Below, one piece after another: positions 37,856 through 47,269 of a stretch of 64,000 nucleotides of DNA (position 1 is the stretch's first letter; each line of letters starts with the position of its first letter). The notes under the pieces are model-generated. The model had not been told where the DNA came from. It saw only the letters and a program-made list of their open reading frames with translations, and ran no database searches. The translations under genes were made by a program, and so were the position numbers. Source of the stretch: Pseudomonas sp. HAR-UPW-AIA-41 (GTDB lineage: Bacteria; Pseudomonadota; Gammaproteobacteria; Pseudomonadales; Pseudomonadaceae); contig NZ_NSLB01000002.1 of NCBI RefSeq assembly GCF_002304225.1, positions 496,001 through 560,000 on the forward strand, given 5' to 3'.

Positions 37856-38951
37856 TCACAGGCCCTGTTTCAGGCTGGCCTCGAGGTAGCCATCGAGGTC
37901 GCCATCGAGCACCTTCTGGCAATCACTACGTTCGACGCCAGTACGCAGATCCTTGATGCGCGAGTCATCGAGCACGTAGGAACGGATCTGGTGCCCCCAG
38001 CCGATGTCCGACTTGGTTTCTTCCAGAGCCTGGGCCGCCGCGTTGCGCTTCATCATTTCCAGCTCGTACAACTTGGCCCGCAGCATCTTCATGGCGGTGT
38101 CCTTGTTGGCGTGCTGGGAGCGCTGGTTCTGGCAGCTCACCACAGTATTGGTCGGCACGTGGGTGATCCGCACTGCCGAGTCGGTGGTGTTAACGTGCTG
38201 ACCACCGGCACCTGAGGAGCGATAGGTGTCGATGCGCAGATCGGCCGGGTTGATCTCGATATCGATGTTGTCATCGATTTCCGGCGAGGCGAACACCGCA
38301 GAGAACGAGGTGTGGCGACGGTTACCGGAGTCGAACGGACTCTTGCGCACCAGACGGTGCACGCCGATCTCGGTGCGCAACCAGCCGAAGGCATATTCGC
38401 CGCGCACATGCACGGTGGCACTCTTGATGCCGGCCACTTCGCCCTCGGACAGTTCGACGATCTCGGCGTCGAAGCCGCGCTTGTCGGCCCAGCGCAGGTA
38501 CATGCGCAGCAGGATGTTGGCCCAGTCCTGAGCCTCGGTGCCGCCGGAACCGGCCTGGATGTCCAGGTAGCAGTTGTTCTGATCCATCTCGCCGCTGAAC
38601 ATGCGGCGGAACTCCAGCTTCTCGAGGATTTCGCGCAGGCGCTCGACTTCGGCAACGATGTCGTTCACAGCACCTTCATCGTTCTCTTCGGCGGCCATTT
38701 CCAGCAGGTCGCGGGAATCAGCCAGGCTGCCGGTCAGGTCATCGATGGTTTCGACGATCTGCGCCAGCATCGCGCGCTCGCGGCCCAGGCTCTGCGCGTA
38801 CTCGGGCTTGTTCCAGACGCTGGCGTCTTCCAGCTCGCGGTTTACTTCGACCAGACGATCATGCTTGTGATCGTAGTCAAAGATACCCCCGAATGGTCTG
38901 GGTGCGTTCGGACAGGTCCTTGATGCTGTTGAGGATCGGATTGATTTCCAT
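37856..38951 (-). CDS. prfB: Peptide chain release factor 2, with programmed +1 frameshift
   Basis: RF2 releases peptides at UGA and UAA. The gene has two overlapping frames: 24 codons from ATG 38951 end in CTT-TGA (stop at 38879-38877), and the next frame continues from GAC at 38878. The slippery context is the classic GGGGG-TAT-CTT-TGA-C, with the Shine-Dalgarno-like purine run just upstream, so ribosomes shift +1 when RF2 is scarce. The full product is 364 residues (E. coli 365). The anticodon-like SPF is in RKSPFDSG and the catalytic GGQ is at 249-251. Simple ORF callers would miss the first 24 codons or start at an internal ATG. Confidence 0.97.
38875..38890 (-). promoter_or_regulatory. 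prfB: prfB autoregulatory frameshift site
   Basis: Minus-strand GGGGGTATCTTTGACT: internal Shine-Dalgarno-like run, slippery CTT codon and in-frame TGA followed by C, a poor-termination context. It matches the conserved RF2 autoregulation signal. Confidence 0.95.
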
Positions 38952-39222
38952 GGCGGGCAGCGCTCTCAGGCAAAACTTTGTGAAAAGCCCGCGAGTATAC
39001 CGAAGTTGCCAGCACCTGGCAGCCGCAGCACACGCCCTGACAGCACCTTGCGTCGCCCGGACGCACTGACTGCACCCCACTCAAATCGCACAGCGCTTTT
39101 TGGCGAGTTGCGCACACTTCTTGCAATCAGCACTGGCGCCAAGGAACAAACTGCTAAAAATTTGACATTCAGGCCAGCGCGCCTGGGTCGAGTCCCGACA
39201 TAACGATAACAGGGCTGCAGTC

Positions 39223-39918
39223 TTGACCGCATCGAAGCACACATGCAAACCCGCTCGACGTCACCGGCACTACCTGCCTCTGGTGATGGCGATTGTTTTT
39301 GCTCTACCCGATGGCGGCAAGCTGGCTCATGCCGGCAATGGGCAAATCGACCTGGAACAATCCATTGCATCAGGACGTTTAGACAGCTGGCATAACCTGA
39401 TCAAACATGGTCAGGGGCTGGATGAGCAGCAGAAGCTTGAGCAGGTCAATCGTTTTATCAATCGCGCCCTGACCTACGCCAGCGATCAACAGGTGTGGCA
39501 AAGCAAGGACTACTGGGCCACGCCGAGCGAAGCCCTGAGTCGAGGCCAAGGAGACTGCGAAGACTACGCCATTGCCAAGTTCTTTGGCCTGACCCAGATG
39601 GGCATTCCCAGCGAACGCCTGCGCCTGACGTACGTCAAGGACCTCAAACACAACCAAGCGCACATGGTGCTGGCCTACTACGCCCCCGGCACCAGTCAGC
39701 CGCAACTGCTGGACAGCCTGCAGGACAGCATCGAGCCAGCCTCGGCACGGCGCGACCTGCTACCGGTCTACGCCTTCAACGATCAGGGCATCTACCTCGC
39801 CAGCTCGCCCCAGCGTAAAGCCAAGAGCGACAGCAACCAGATTGTCTTCTGGAGCGAAGTCCGCGAACGCGCCCTGAGCGATGGCTCTCTAAGCATCCCT
39901 CAGCCACCCCGCAGCTGA
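39223..39918 (+). CDS. lapG: LapG-type periplasmic cysteine protease
   Basis: 231 residues. Transglutaminase-like (DUF920) protease with catalytic C112 (QGDCEDYA), H147 (NQAHMVL) and D164 (QLLDSLQ). In P. fluorescens and P. putida LapG cleaves the LapA adhesin from the cell surface when LapD does not hold it, releasing biofilm cells. An N-terminal hydrophobic stretch (about 17-37) would serve as the export signal. The start is uncertain: TTG 39223 is the only start that keeps the basic arm before the hydrophobic stretch, with a weak AGGG upstream. Unlike the lapG-lapD pairs I know, no lapD is adjacent. Confidence 0.88.
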   Translation: MTASKHTCKPARRHRHYLPLVMAIVFALPDGGKLAHAGNGQIDLEQSIASGRLDSWHNLIKHGQGLDEQQKLEQVNRFINRALTYASDQQVWQSKDYWATPSEALSRGQGDCEDYAIAKFFGLTQMGIPSERLRLTYVKDLKHNQAHMVLAYYAPGTSQPQLLDSLQDSIEPASARRDLLPVYAFNDQGIYLASSPQRKAKSDSNQIVFWSEVRERALSDGSLSIPQPPRS

Positions 39919-39921
39919 ATC

Positions 39922-40710
39922 TCAAATCGCCTGCAACTCACCCAACTGCTTCACGATCTCACGGGAATGGCGCTCAACCATCAACGGCGCCATATCCTTT
40001 GAGTAATCCCGCAACGGCCCATAAATAAACTTCCAGCGAATACTCACCTGCTTCAGCTTGGCTTGCTGATCCGCTGCGATCAGTCGCGCGCCCAGGTCTG
40101 CCAGCGCGCTATCAATCCCATGCGCCAACTGATCAAGATCCTGATTGATGTACAACTGCTGCTGATCCGCCAGAGTTTCGATGTCACCAATATAGGCCCG
40201 CGCCACATAGCGTTCAGCCAATGCCTGAACCTTGCAGGGAAGCTCCAATAAAGCCAGCTGATCCGTTGTGAGAGGCGTTTTCTGAACCTGCAATAAGCTG
40301 ACGCGAAGGTCTTGCAGCGCCATCCACAACTCACGCTGCACCTTGCTGAATTCAAAGTTGAATTCCCATGGCAAGTCAGGATCCAGCGGATCGTAGGCCA
40401 AGGTTTCGCGAACCCGCTGACTGAAACGCTGCTGCAGCGGCATCAGCTCCGCTAGCTGGGCCTGCACTTCAGGTACACCCTGGAGCTCGACAAGGCTTGC
40501 CTGCAGCACACCGAGATCTGCCTCGACTAGCGCAGCCTGGGGAGCGCTGCGATCTTCGCCGCGATGCACGAACAGATCTGTACCCGCGCGAAACATGGCC
40601 AACTCCGCCTGCTGCAGTGCACGCAATGGCGCCTCACCATCGGCTCGCGCCTCACTCAGCAAGAGAGTTAAAAGAATCAACGACAGCGTTTGACTGAACT
40701 TGACCAGCAT
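39922..40710 (-). CDS. Exported helical protein of unknown function
   Basis: 262 residues with a Sec signal peptide (MLVKFSQTLSLILLTLLLSEARA). The mature part is strongly helical and rich in Leu, Gln and Glu, with long amphipathic runs (about 75-105 and 170-215), ending KFIYGPLRDYSKDMAPLMVERHS. I see no catalytic motif or membrane span after the signal. The helical, Gln-rich make-up recalls periplasmic sensor modules such as PilJ/NarX-type four-helix bundles, but this is only a resemblance. It converges on lapG with 3 bases between the stops. It follows recJ on the same strand after 84 bases. Confidence 0.72.
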   Translation of the reverse strand: MLVKFSQTLSLILLTLLLSEARADGEAPLRALQQAELAMFRAGTDLFVHRGEDRSAPQAALVEADLGVLQASLVELQGVPEVQAQLAELMPLQQRFSQRVRETLAYDPLDPDLPWEFNFEFSKVQRELWMALQDLRVSLLQVQKTPLTTDQLALLELPCKVQALAERYVARAYIGDIETLADQQQLYINQDLDQLAHGIDSALADLGARLIAADQQAKLKQVSIRWKFIYGPLRDYSKDMAPLMVERHSREIVKQLGELQAI

Positions 40711-40794
40711 GCGGGCTCCCTATCCGTTAACGCACCAAGGCGATGACGGACAAGCTTGCCACAAACAAAGGCCTATTTGGTCTACACCAAACTA

Positions 40795-42510
40795 TCAGCC
40801 GGGCTGCAGGTGCATCACCAGCAACTGCACGCTTTCCTGCCCGCGAAACTCGTTGAGATCGAGCTTGTAGGCCAGCTCGACCCAGCGCACCGTCGGGTTG
40901 GGCCACTGCTCACGATCGATATTGAAGGCAATGCCATCGAGCGTCTGGCTACCGCATTCGGTCCTGAGCGTCAGCTTGAGGTGCTTTTCACCGACCAGGC
41001 GCTGCTGGACGATCTGAAACACGCCGTGGAACAGCGGCTCGGGGAAATGCTGGCCCCAGGGCCCGGCATGGCGCAGCGCCCGGGCCAGCTCCAGATTGAA
41101 CTCCTCGACCGCGAGCTGACCATCAGACAGCAATCTTCCGGCCAGATCCTCTTCCTGCAACTGACGGCGCACCTCGGCATCGAAGGCCGCGGCAAAGGCG
41201 CCGAAGTGCTCCTGCGGCAATGACAGACCGGCGGCCATGGCATGCCCGCCGAACTTGCTGATCAGACCCGGATGGCGGGCGGCCACCGCGTCCAGCGCAT
41301 CACGGATATGGAAACCGGCAATCGAGCGCGCCGAGCCCTTTAGCAGCCCATCCCCCGCATCGGCGAAGGCGATGGTCGGGCGGTGATAGCGCTCCTTGAG
41401 GCGCGAAGCGAGGATACCGATCACCCCCTGATGCCAGTCCGGCTCGAACAGGCACAGGCCGAACGGCAGGCTGTCCAGCGGCAGGTCCTTGAGCTGGGCC
41501 AGCGCCTCGCGCTGCATGCCCTGCTCGATGGCCTTGCGGTCCTGATTCAGCGCATCCAGCTGCTGGGCCATGTCGGCGGCCAGCGCCGCATCGTCCGTCA
41601 GCAGACATTCGATGCCCAGACTCATGTCATCCAAGCGGCCCGCCGCGTTCAGCCGCGGACCGAGAATAAAGCCGAGATCGGTCGAGGAAATCCGCGCCGC
41701 CTGCTTGCCGGCGACTTCCAGGATGGCCTTCAGCCCCGGCCGGGCAAATCCCTTGCGAATACGCGCCAGGCCCTGATGCACCAAAATGCGGTTATTGGCA
41801 TCCAGCGGCACCACGTCGGCCACGCTGCCCAGCGCCACCAGATCCAGTAGTTCGGCAAGATTGGGCTCGGCAAGGCCTGTACGAGCAAACCAGTCCAGCT
41901 CGCGCAGCCGCGCGCGCAGTGCCAGCAGCACATAGAAGATCACCCCGACCCCGGCCAGCGACTTGCTGGGAAACTCGCAGCCAGGCTGGTTCGGGTTGAC
42001 GATGGCATCGGCTACCGGAAGCTCAGCACCCGGCAGGTGATGGTCGGTGACCAGCACCTTGAGCCCGGCCGCCTTGGCTGCCGCCACGCCTTCGACACTG
42101 GAAATGCCGTTGTCCACGGTGACCAGCAGATCCGGCTGGCGCTGCAGCGCCACGGCAACGATCTCCGGGGTCAGGCCATAGCCATACTCGAAGCGGTTGG
42201 GCACCAGATAATCAACATGGGCCGCTCCAAGCATGCGCAGCCCCAGCACGCCAACCGAGCTGGCGGTAGCGCCATCGGCGTCGAAGTCACCGACAAAGAG
42301 GATGCGCTGACACTGCTCCAGCGCCTCGACCAGCAGCGCCACCGCAGCCTCGATCCCCTTGAGCTGACGGTACGGAATCAGCCGGGCCAGCCCCTTGTCG
42401 AGCTCCTCAATCGACTGCACACCTCGGGCGGCATACAGACGGGTCAGCAGCGGCGGCAGATCGCCCAGCTGGGGCAAGGTGGCAGGCAAGGGGCGATTTT
42501 CGATACGCAT
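40795..42510 (-). CDS. recJ: RecJ, single-stranded-DNA-specific exonuclease
   Basis: 571-residue 5'-3' ssDNA exonuclease used in recombination and mismatch repair. DHH-family phosphoesterase motifs: VGDFDADGATAS (I), VTVDNGISS (II), VTDHHLPG (III), followed by LGPRLNAAGR, and the DHHA1-type SKFGGHAMAAGLS near the C-terminal half. Length matches E. coli RecJ (577). I chose ATG 42510 (MRIENRPLP); the longer frame to 42609 overlaps yaeQ and has no family similarity. Confidence 0.96.
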   Translation of the reverse strand: MRIENRPLPATLPQLGDLPPLLTRLYAARGVQSIEELDKGLARLIPYRQLKGIEAAVALLVEALEQCQRILFVGDFDADGATASSVGVLGLRMLGAAHVDYLVPNRFEYGYGLTPEIVAVALQRQPDLLVTVDNGISSVEGVAAAKAAGLKVLVTDHHLPGAELPVADAIVNPNQPGCEFPSKSLAGVGVIFYVLLALRARLRELDWFARTGLAEPNLAELLDLVALGSVADVVPLDANNRILVHQGLARIRKGFARPGLKAILEVAGKQAARISSTDLGFILGPRLNAAGRLDDMSLGIECLLTDDAALAADMAQQLDALNQDRKAIEQGMQREALAQLKDLPLDSLPFGLCLFEPDWHQGVIGILASRLKERYHRPTIAFADAGDGLLKGSARSIAGFHIRDALDAVAARHPGLISKFGGHAMAAGLSLPQEHFGAFAAAFDAEVRRQLQEEDLAGRLLSDGQLAVEEFNLELARALRHAGPWGQHFPEPLFHGVFQIVQQRLVGEKHLKLTLRTECGSQTLDGIAFNIDREQWPNPTVRWVELAYKLDLNEFRGQESVQLLVMHLQPG

Positions 42511-42587
42511 GGCAATCCGGGTCTTGAGCTGGCGAGGCAAATCAGGCGGCCACCTTGGGGCTGGCGGCCACGAAGGAACAACAGGGC

Positions 42588-43127
42588 TCAGCGCGCGCCG
42601 GCCAGCCACTCCAGGCGAATCTCGTGCTGACCACGTTCGTCGGTCACAAAGAGCTCGCCATCACTGATCATCACGCTCCAGCTGATCGAGCGCGGCAGAT
42701 CGCGGGCCAGGTCAGCCAGCCCCTCCTGCTCGACGCCGACCACATTGATGTTCTTCAGGCTGCGCACGGTGTCGAGCACCTTGGTCTGCCACACCCGCAG
42801 GTTGCCGTAGGCCACCAGGCTGAACTTCTCGGTACGCCGCGAGCACCAGGTGATGCGCTCGGCATCCGGCTGACCGACTTCGATCCAGTGCAGCACGCGG
42901 TCGTCCAGGCTTTTCTCCCACAGCGCCGGCTCGTCGACATCGGACAGGCCGCGGCCGAAAGCCAGTTGCTCGTGATAGAACAGGGCGTAAGCGATCAGGC
43001 GCACGGCCAGACGCTCCTCGGTCTCCGACGGGTGTTTGGCCACGGTGAAACGCAGGTTCTCGTAAACACTGCGGTCAAGGTCGGTGAGGTTCAGTTCGAC
43101 TTTATAGGGCGTGGCTTGCAGGGCCAT
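42588..43127 (-). CDS. yaeQ: YaeQ family protein
   Basis: 179-residue YaeQ protein with a PD-(D/E)XK-nuclease-like fold as known for the family. Recognised by its opening ATPYKVELNLTDLDRSVYE, ALFYHEQLAFGRGLSDVDEPALW and IEVGQPDAERI. The biological role is unsettled. It lies upstream of recJ on the same strand (77 bases), which suggests co-transcription, and diverges from the CoA-transferase gene. Confidence 0.92.
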   Translation of the reverse strand: MALQATPYKVELNLTDLDRSVYENLRFTVAKHPSETEERLAVRLIAYALFYHEQLAFGRGLSDVDEPALWEKSLDDRVLHWIEVGQPDAERITWCSRRTEKFSLVAYGNLRVWQTKVLDTVRSLKNINVVGVEQEGLADLARDLPRSISWSVMISDGELFVTDERGQHEIRLEWLAGAR

Positions 43128-43224
43128 GGGCAGACTTCTTGGCTGGCGAAAAAGGCCGCCAGTCTACCCGATAGGCCGCCTGCGGGTTAGAGTCGCGGCC
43201 ATTGCCAGACTGATGGAAGCCCGT

Positions 43225-44424
43225 ATGTCTCCGCCCAGCAAACCTCTCGCCGGCCTGAAAGTGGTCGAACTCGGCACACTGATCGCCGGCCCCTTTGCCT
43301 CGCGCATCTGCGCCGAATTCGGCGCCGAGGTGGTCAAGGTGGAGTCACCCGATGGCGGCGACCCGCTGCGCAAGTGGCGCAAGCTGTACGAAGGCACCTC
43401 GCTGTGGTGGTTCGTGCAGGCGCGCAACAAGCAGTCGATCACCCTCAACCTCAAGCATGACGAAGGCCGCGAGGTACTGAAGAAGCTGCTCGCCGAGGCC
43501 GACATCCTGATCGAGAACTTCCGCCCCGGCGTGCTGGAAAAACTCGGACTGGGCTGGGATGTGCTGCACGCACTGAACCCGAAGCTGGTGATGGTGCGCC
43601 TGTCCGGCTTCGGCCAGAGCGGCCCGCTGAAAGACCAGCCGGGCTTCGGCGCGGTGGGCGAGTCCATGGGCGGTCTGCGTTACATCACCGGCTTCGAGGA
43701 CCGCCCGCCGGTGCGCACCGGCATCAGCATCGGCGACTCCATCGCCGCCCTCTGGGGCGTGATTGGCGCGTTGATGGCGCTGCGCCATCGCGAGGTCAAC
43801 GGCGGCCAGGGCCAGGTGGTGGACGTGGCGCTGTACGAGGCGATTTTCGCCATGATGGAGTCCATGGTGCCGGAGTTCGACGTGTTCGGATTCATACGGG
43901 AAAGAACCGGCAACATCATGCCCGGCATCACGCCCTCCTCCATCCACACCTGCGCCGACGGCAAACATATCCAGATCGGCGCCAATGGCGATGCCATCTT
44001 CCAGCGCTTCATGCGGGCGATTGGCCGGGACGATCTGGCCGATGCACCTGACCTCGCCGACAACGCCGGCCGCGATGCCCGTCGCGATGAGCTGTACGGC
44101 ATTATCGACCGCTGGGCCGGCAGCCTGCCGCTGGCCGAGGTTGAAGCCACGCTGCTGCGGGCCGAGGTGCCGGCCAGTCGCATCTACTCGGCCGAAGACA
44201 TGTTCGCCGACCCGCAATTCCTCGCCCGCGAGATGTTCCTCGCCGCCAAACTGCCGGACGGCAAACCGTTCAAGATGCCGGGCATAGTACCCAAACTGTC
44301 GGAAACGCCGGGCGGTGTGGAATGGACGGGGCCCAAACTGGGCGAGCACAACGATCAGGTGCTGGGCCGGCTTGGCTATTCCACCGAGCAGATCGCCGCT
44401 CTCAGAAACAGCGGCGCGATCTGA
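43225..44424 (+). CDS. CaiB/BaiF (class III) CoA-transferase
   Basis: 399-residue family III CoA-transferase. Opens LKVVELGTLIAGPFASRICAEFGAEVVKVE with the family's GP motif, has KLVMVRLSGFGQSGP, and carries the probable catalytic aspartate D171 in SIGDSIAAL, aligned with GDS of formyl-CoA transferase. C-terminal half includes GQVVDVALYEAIF. Acyl donor and acceptor cannot be read from sequence. ATG 43225 has GGAAG upstream; ATG 43213 is an alternative. Not obviously in an operon with its neighbours. Confidence 0.88.
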   Translation: MSPPSKPLAGLKVVELGTLIAGPFASRICAEFGAEVVKVESPDGGDPLRKWRKLYEGTSLWWFVQARNKQSITLNLKHDEGREVLKKLLAEADILIENFRPGVLEKLGLGWDVLHALNPKLVMVRLSGFGQSGPLKDQPGFGAVGESMGGLRYITGFEDRPPVRTGISIGDSIAALWGVIGALMALRHREVNGGQGQVVDVALYEAIFAMMESMVPEFDVFGFIRERTGNIMPGITPSSIHTCADGKHIQIGANGDAIFQRFMRAIGRDDLADAPDLADNAGRDARRDELYGIIDRWAGSLPLAEVEATLLRAEVPASRIYSAEDMFADPQFLAREMFLAAKLPDGKPFKMPGIVPKLSETPGGVEWTGPKLGEHNDQVLGRLGYSTEQIAALRNSGAI

Positions 44425-44436
44425 CCGGGCGACGCC

Positions 44437-44892
44437 TCAGGACTTCTCCCAGCGCTGCGCGGCCTGCTGGTCACTGCCGCGCCCCTCGACCCAGCGCTCG
44501 CCCTCGGGCGTCTGTTCCTTCTTCCAGAACGGCGCACGGGTCTTGAGGTAATCCATGATGAAGGTGCAGGCGTCGAACGCGGCCTGACGATGGGCGCTGC
44601 TGGTGCCGACAAAAACGATGGGCTCGCCCGGCTCCAGCGCCCCGACCCGGTGGATGATCTCCACCGTCAGCAACGGCCAGCGCTCGCGGGCCTCGGCCTC
44701 GATCTTCGCCAGTGCCTTCTCGGTCATGCCTGGATAGTGCTCAAGCAGCATGCCGGCCACCGGCTGGCCATCATTGAAATCACGCACGTAGCCGACGAAG
44801 CTGACCACCGCACCAATGCCCAGATTGGCCGCGTGCAGACGATTGAGCTCGGCACCGGCATCGAAGGTTTCGACCTGAACTCGAATGCTCAT
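44437..44892 (-). CDS. moaE: MoaE, molybdopterin synthase large subunit
   Basis: 151-residue catalytic subunit that, with MoaD, inserts the dithiolene sulfurs into precursor Z during molybdenum cofactor synthesis. Family blocks: FVGYVRDFNDG, LEHYPGMTEKAL, RVGALEPGEPIVFVGTSSAHR and FWKKE with the active-site lysine region. ATG 44892 has GAGGA 9 bases upstream. It follows moaD on the same strand, but a 144-base structured spacer sits between. Confidence 0.95.
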   Translation of the reverse strand: MSIRVQVETFDAGAELNRLHAANLGIGAVVSFVGYVRDFNDGQPVAGMLLEHYPGMTEKALAKIEAEARERWPLLTVEIIHRVGALEPGEPIVFVGTSSAHRQAAFDACTFIMDYLKTRAPFWKKEQTPEGERWVEGRGSDQQAAQRWEKS

Positions 44893-45036
44893 CAAAATTG
44901 TCCTCAAAGCGTAGCGAGCGGGTGTCAGCTCGGGGCGGACGGAGCATAGGAACCGGAATGTACAGCTAGTACATGAGGATTCCGAGCACCGCCCAACTCG
45001 AGATCACACACGCGCAGTAGCTTTCAGGATAATTTT
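44893..45036. repeat. Structured spacer between moaD and moaE
   Basis: 144 bases inserted in an otherwise tight moa operon. It contains nested inverted repeats: TGTAC-AGCTA-GTACA (44959-44973), flanked by CGGAAT (44954-44959) and ATTCCG (44979-44984), and further out GGGCGG (44933-44938) against CCGCCC (44989-44994). It resembles a mobile intergenic palindromic element; other copies cannot be checked here. Confidence 0.5.
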
Positions 45037-45285
45037 TCAGCCGCCGGTAACGGTGGGGAAGAAGGCCACCTCATCGCCATCGGCCAGTTCGGTGTCCAGC
45101 CCACAGAGTTCCTGATTGCGTGCGCACATCAGGTTCTGCTCGGCCAGCACGGCCCAGACGCCGCCGCGCGCCAGCAGGTGCTCGCGCAGTGCCTCCAGGG
45201 TCGCCAGTCCCGCCTGCCAGGCCAACTGCTCGCCGCCGATACCCAGCGTCTCGCGGTAACGGGCGAAGTACTGCACATGGATCAT
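45037..45285 (-). CDS. moaD: MoaD, molybdopterin synthase sulfur carrier
   Basis: 82-residue ubiquitin-like protein ending in the double glycine (FFPTVTGG) that is thiocarboxylated to carry sulfur to MoaE. Opening [14 protein letters not shown] and [14 protein letters not shown] are typical. Its ATG overlaps the moaC stop as ATGA (45282-45285), so the pair is translationally coupled. Confidence 0.95.
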   Translation of the reverse strand: MIHVQYFARYRETLGIGGEQLAWQAGLATLEALREHLLARGGVWAVLAEQNLMCARNQELCGLDTELADGDEVAFFPTVTGG

Positions 45286-45758
45286 GCCTGCTCCTCGCGC
45301 CGGTAGTGGCCGCTCTTGCCGCCCTGCTTTTCCAGCAGACGCACGCCCTCGATGGTCATGCCGCGGTCGACCGCCTTGCACATGTCGTAGATGGTCAGTG
45401 CGGCGACGCTGGCGGCCGTCAGCGCCTCCATCTCTACGCCGGTCTGTCCGGCCAGCCGGCAAGTGGCGCGAATGCGTACGGTGTCGCTGCCCTCGGCCTG
45501 CAGCTCGACCTTGACGCTGGTCAGCAGCAACGGATGGCACAGCGGAATCAGTTCATGGGTTTTCTTCGCCGCCTGAATACCGGCAATCCGCGCCACGGCA
45601 AACACATCCCCTTTGGGATGACCGCCGTCCTGAATCAGTTGCAGGGTTGCCGGCAGCATGCGCACGCACGCCTCGGCAGTGGCTTCACGGGCGGTCACGG
45701 CCTTCTCGGTCACATCGACCATATTCGCCCGGCCCTGGGCATCGAGATGGGTCAGCAC
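45282..45758 (-). CDS. moaC: MoaC, cyclic pyranopterin monophosphate synthase
   Basis: 158-residue enzyme that converts the MoaA product to precursor Z (cPMP). Motifs: [52 protein letters not shown] and KAVDRGM. I chose GTG 45758 because family proteins start (M)[15 protein letters not shown]; the frame continues upstream without similarity. Length matches E. coli MoaC (161). moaA and moaB are not in this window. Confidence 0.94.
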   Translation of the reverse strand: MLTHLDAQGRANMVDVTEKAVTAREATAEACVRMLPATLQLIQDGGHPKGDVFAVARIAGIQAAKKTHELIPLCHPLLLTSVKVELQAEGSDTVRIRATCRLAGQTGVEMEALTAASVAALTIYDMCKAVDRGMTIEGVRLLEKQGGKSGHYRREEQA

Positions 45759-45845
45759 AGCAGTATCCACAACAAGAGAGGTGAGCCGATTGTAACCCGC
45801 GCCCACGCGGTGAGCAGGCCTGAATGATGGCCCATCAGACAAAGC

Positions 45846-45870
45846 GGCCGGGCGCTGCGTGCGCCCGGCC
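45846..45870 (-). terminator. Hairpin after the PhoH gene
   Basis: Perfect 10-bp stem GGCCGGGCGC / GCGCCCGGCC with a 5-base loop, 8 bases past the PhoH-family stop on the minus strand; only a weak T-rich tail (CTTTGTCT). Confidence 0.65.
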
Positions 45871-45877
45871 GGCTGGC

Positions 45878-47269
45878 TTACATGTGCGCTTCGGCGTACT
45901 CGGCCAGCACAGAGCGCGGCACCCCTTGCAGGGTGATGTGCACACCGTGCGGGAAGTCCTTGAAGCGTTCGGTGAGGTAGGTCAGACCGGAGCTGGTCGC
46001 TGAGAGGTAGGGAGTATCGATCTGCGCCAGGTTGCCCAGGCAGACCACCTTGGAGCCGCTGCCGGCGCGGGTGATGATGGTTTTCATCTGGTGCGGGGTG
46101 AGGTTCTGGCACTCGTCGATCAGGATCAGACTCTGCTGGAAGCTGCGCCCGCGGATGTAGTTGAGCGACTTAAACTGCAGCGGCACCTTCTGCAGGATGT
46201 AGTCGACACTGCCATGGGTCGACTCATCATCCGAATGCAGCGCCTCCAGGTTGTCGGTGATGGCACCGAGCCAGGGCTCCATCTTCTCCGCCTCGGTACC
46301 GGGCAGGAAACCGATGTCCTCATCCAGGCCCTGCACACTGCGGGTGGCGATGATGCGCCGGTAGCGTTTGCTGACCATGGTCTGCTCGATGGCAGCAGCC
46401 AGCGCCAGGATGGTCTTGCCGGAACCGGCGGCACCGGACAGGTTGACCAGGTGAATGTCCGGATCGAGCAGCGCATACAGCGCCAGCGACTGATAGATGT
46501 CGCGCGGCCTGAGTCCCCAGGCCTCCTGATGCAGCAGCGGCTCCTGATGCATGTCGAGGATGGTCAGCTCCTTGTCCGTGACACCCTTGACCCAGCCCAC
46601 GAAGCCCTGACCGTCGATGATGAATTCATTCATGTGCACCACCGGCAGCTCACTGCTGCGCGGCACCATGTGCCAGGTACGGCCGTGGCCCTGGCGGGTC
46701 TCGACCTTGCTCACCCTATCCCAGAACGAGCCCGTGAGCGTGTGGTAGCCGCGCGACAGCAGGGCCACGTCGTCCACCAGCTGGTCGGTGTGGTAGTCCT
46801 CGGCGAAGATGCCGCAGGCGCGCGCCTTCAGGCGCATGTTGATGTCCTTGGTCACCAGCACCACATCGGTACCCGGATGACGGCTGCGCAGGTCCACCAG
46901 CTGGTTGATGATCTTGTTGTCGTTGAGGTCTTCCGGCAGCCAGGTGATCGGCTCGGCACGCTTGTTCATCAGGATCGACAGGCTGCCCTTGGCCGCGCTC
47001 TTGCCGCGACTGATGGGCACGCCGCTTTCCACCTCTTCCGGCGAGGCGCCACCGAGCACCTGATCGATCAGGCGGATGGCCTGACGGCACTCGGCAGCCA
47101 CGGTGTGCTTGCCGGTCTTGAGCTTGTCCAGTTCCTCCAGCACGGTCATCGGAATGACCACGTGATGCTCCTGAAAATTCAGCAAGGCATTCGGGTCGTG
47201 AATCAGCACATTGGTGTCGAGCACGTAGAGGATCGGTTTGCCGGGATTGGAACGTCCATGGTCAACCAT
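45878..47269 (-). CDS. PIN-domain / PhoH-family ATPase
   Basis: 463 residues in two parts. The N-terminal PIN domain (about 13-165) has acidic residues in [11 protein letters not shown] (D19), VLEELDKLK and [11 protein letters not shown], typical of an RNase. The C-terminal PhoH ATPase has Walker A GAAGSGKT (279-286) and Walker [10 protein letters not shown] (about 378-386). This PhoH2-like layout is seen in proteins described as ATP-dependent RNA helicase/RNase; the role in Pseudomonas is unknown. The start at 47269 gives the usual short arm before the PIN domain. Transcribed divergently from yaaA across a 474-base spacer. Confidence 0.9.
   Translation of the reverse strand: MVDHGRSNPGKPILYVLDTNVLIHDPNALLNFQEHHVVIPMTVLEELDKLKTGKHTVAAECRQAIRLIDQVLGGASPEEVESGVPISRGKSAAKGSLSILMNKRAEPITWLPEDLNDNKIINQLVDLRSRHPGTDVVLVTKDINMRLKARACGIFAEDYHTDQLVDDVALLSRGYHTLTGSFWDRVSKVETRQGHGRTWHMVPRSSELPVVHMNEFIIDGQGFVGWVKGVTDKELTILDMHQEPLLHQEAWGLRPRDIYQSLALYALLDPDIHLVNLSGAAGSGKTILALAAAIEQTMVSKRYRRIIATRSVQGLDEDIGFLPGTEAEKMEPWLGAITDNLEALHSDDESTHGSVDYILQKVPLQFKSLNYIRGRSFQQSLILIDECQNLTPHQMKTIITRAGSGSKVVCLGNLAQIDTPYLSATSSGLTYLTERFKDFPHGVHITLQGVPRSVLAEYAEAHM

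Noticed and set aside
36200..38215. 671-codon plus-strand frame opposite lysS and prfB
   Set aside because: Spans two real genes and the spacer; no family similarity and no start signal.
39068..39222. Possible strong promoter TTGACA at 39162 for lapG
   Set aside because: The -35 is good, but no acceptable -10 lies 16-18 bases downstream, so I did not list it as a promoter.
40776..40791. TTTGGT-CTAC-ACCAAA hairpin between recJ and the exported protein gene
   Set aside because: Only a 6-bp AT-rich stem without a following T-run; too weak to call a terminator.
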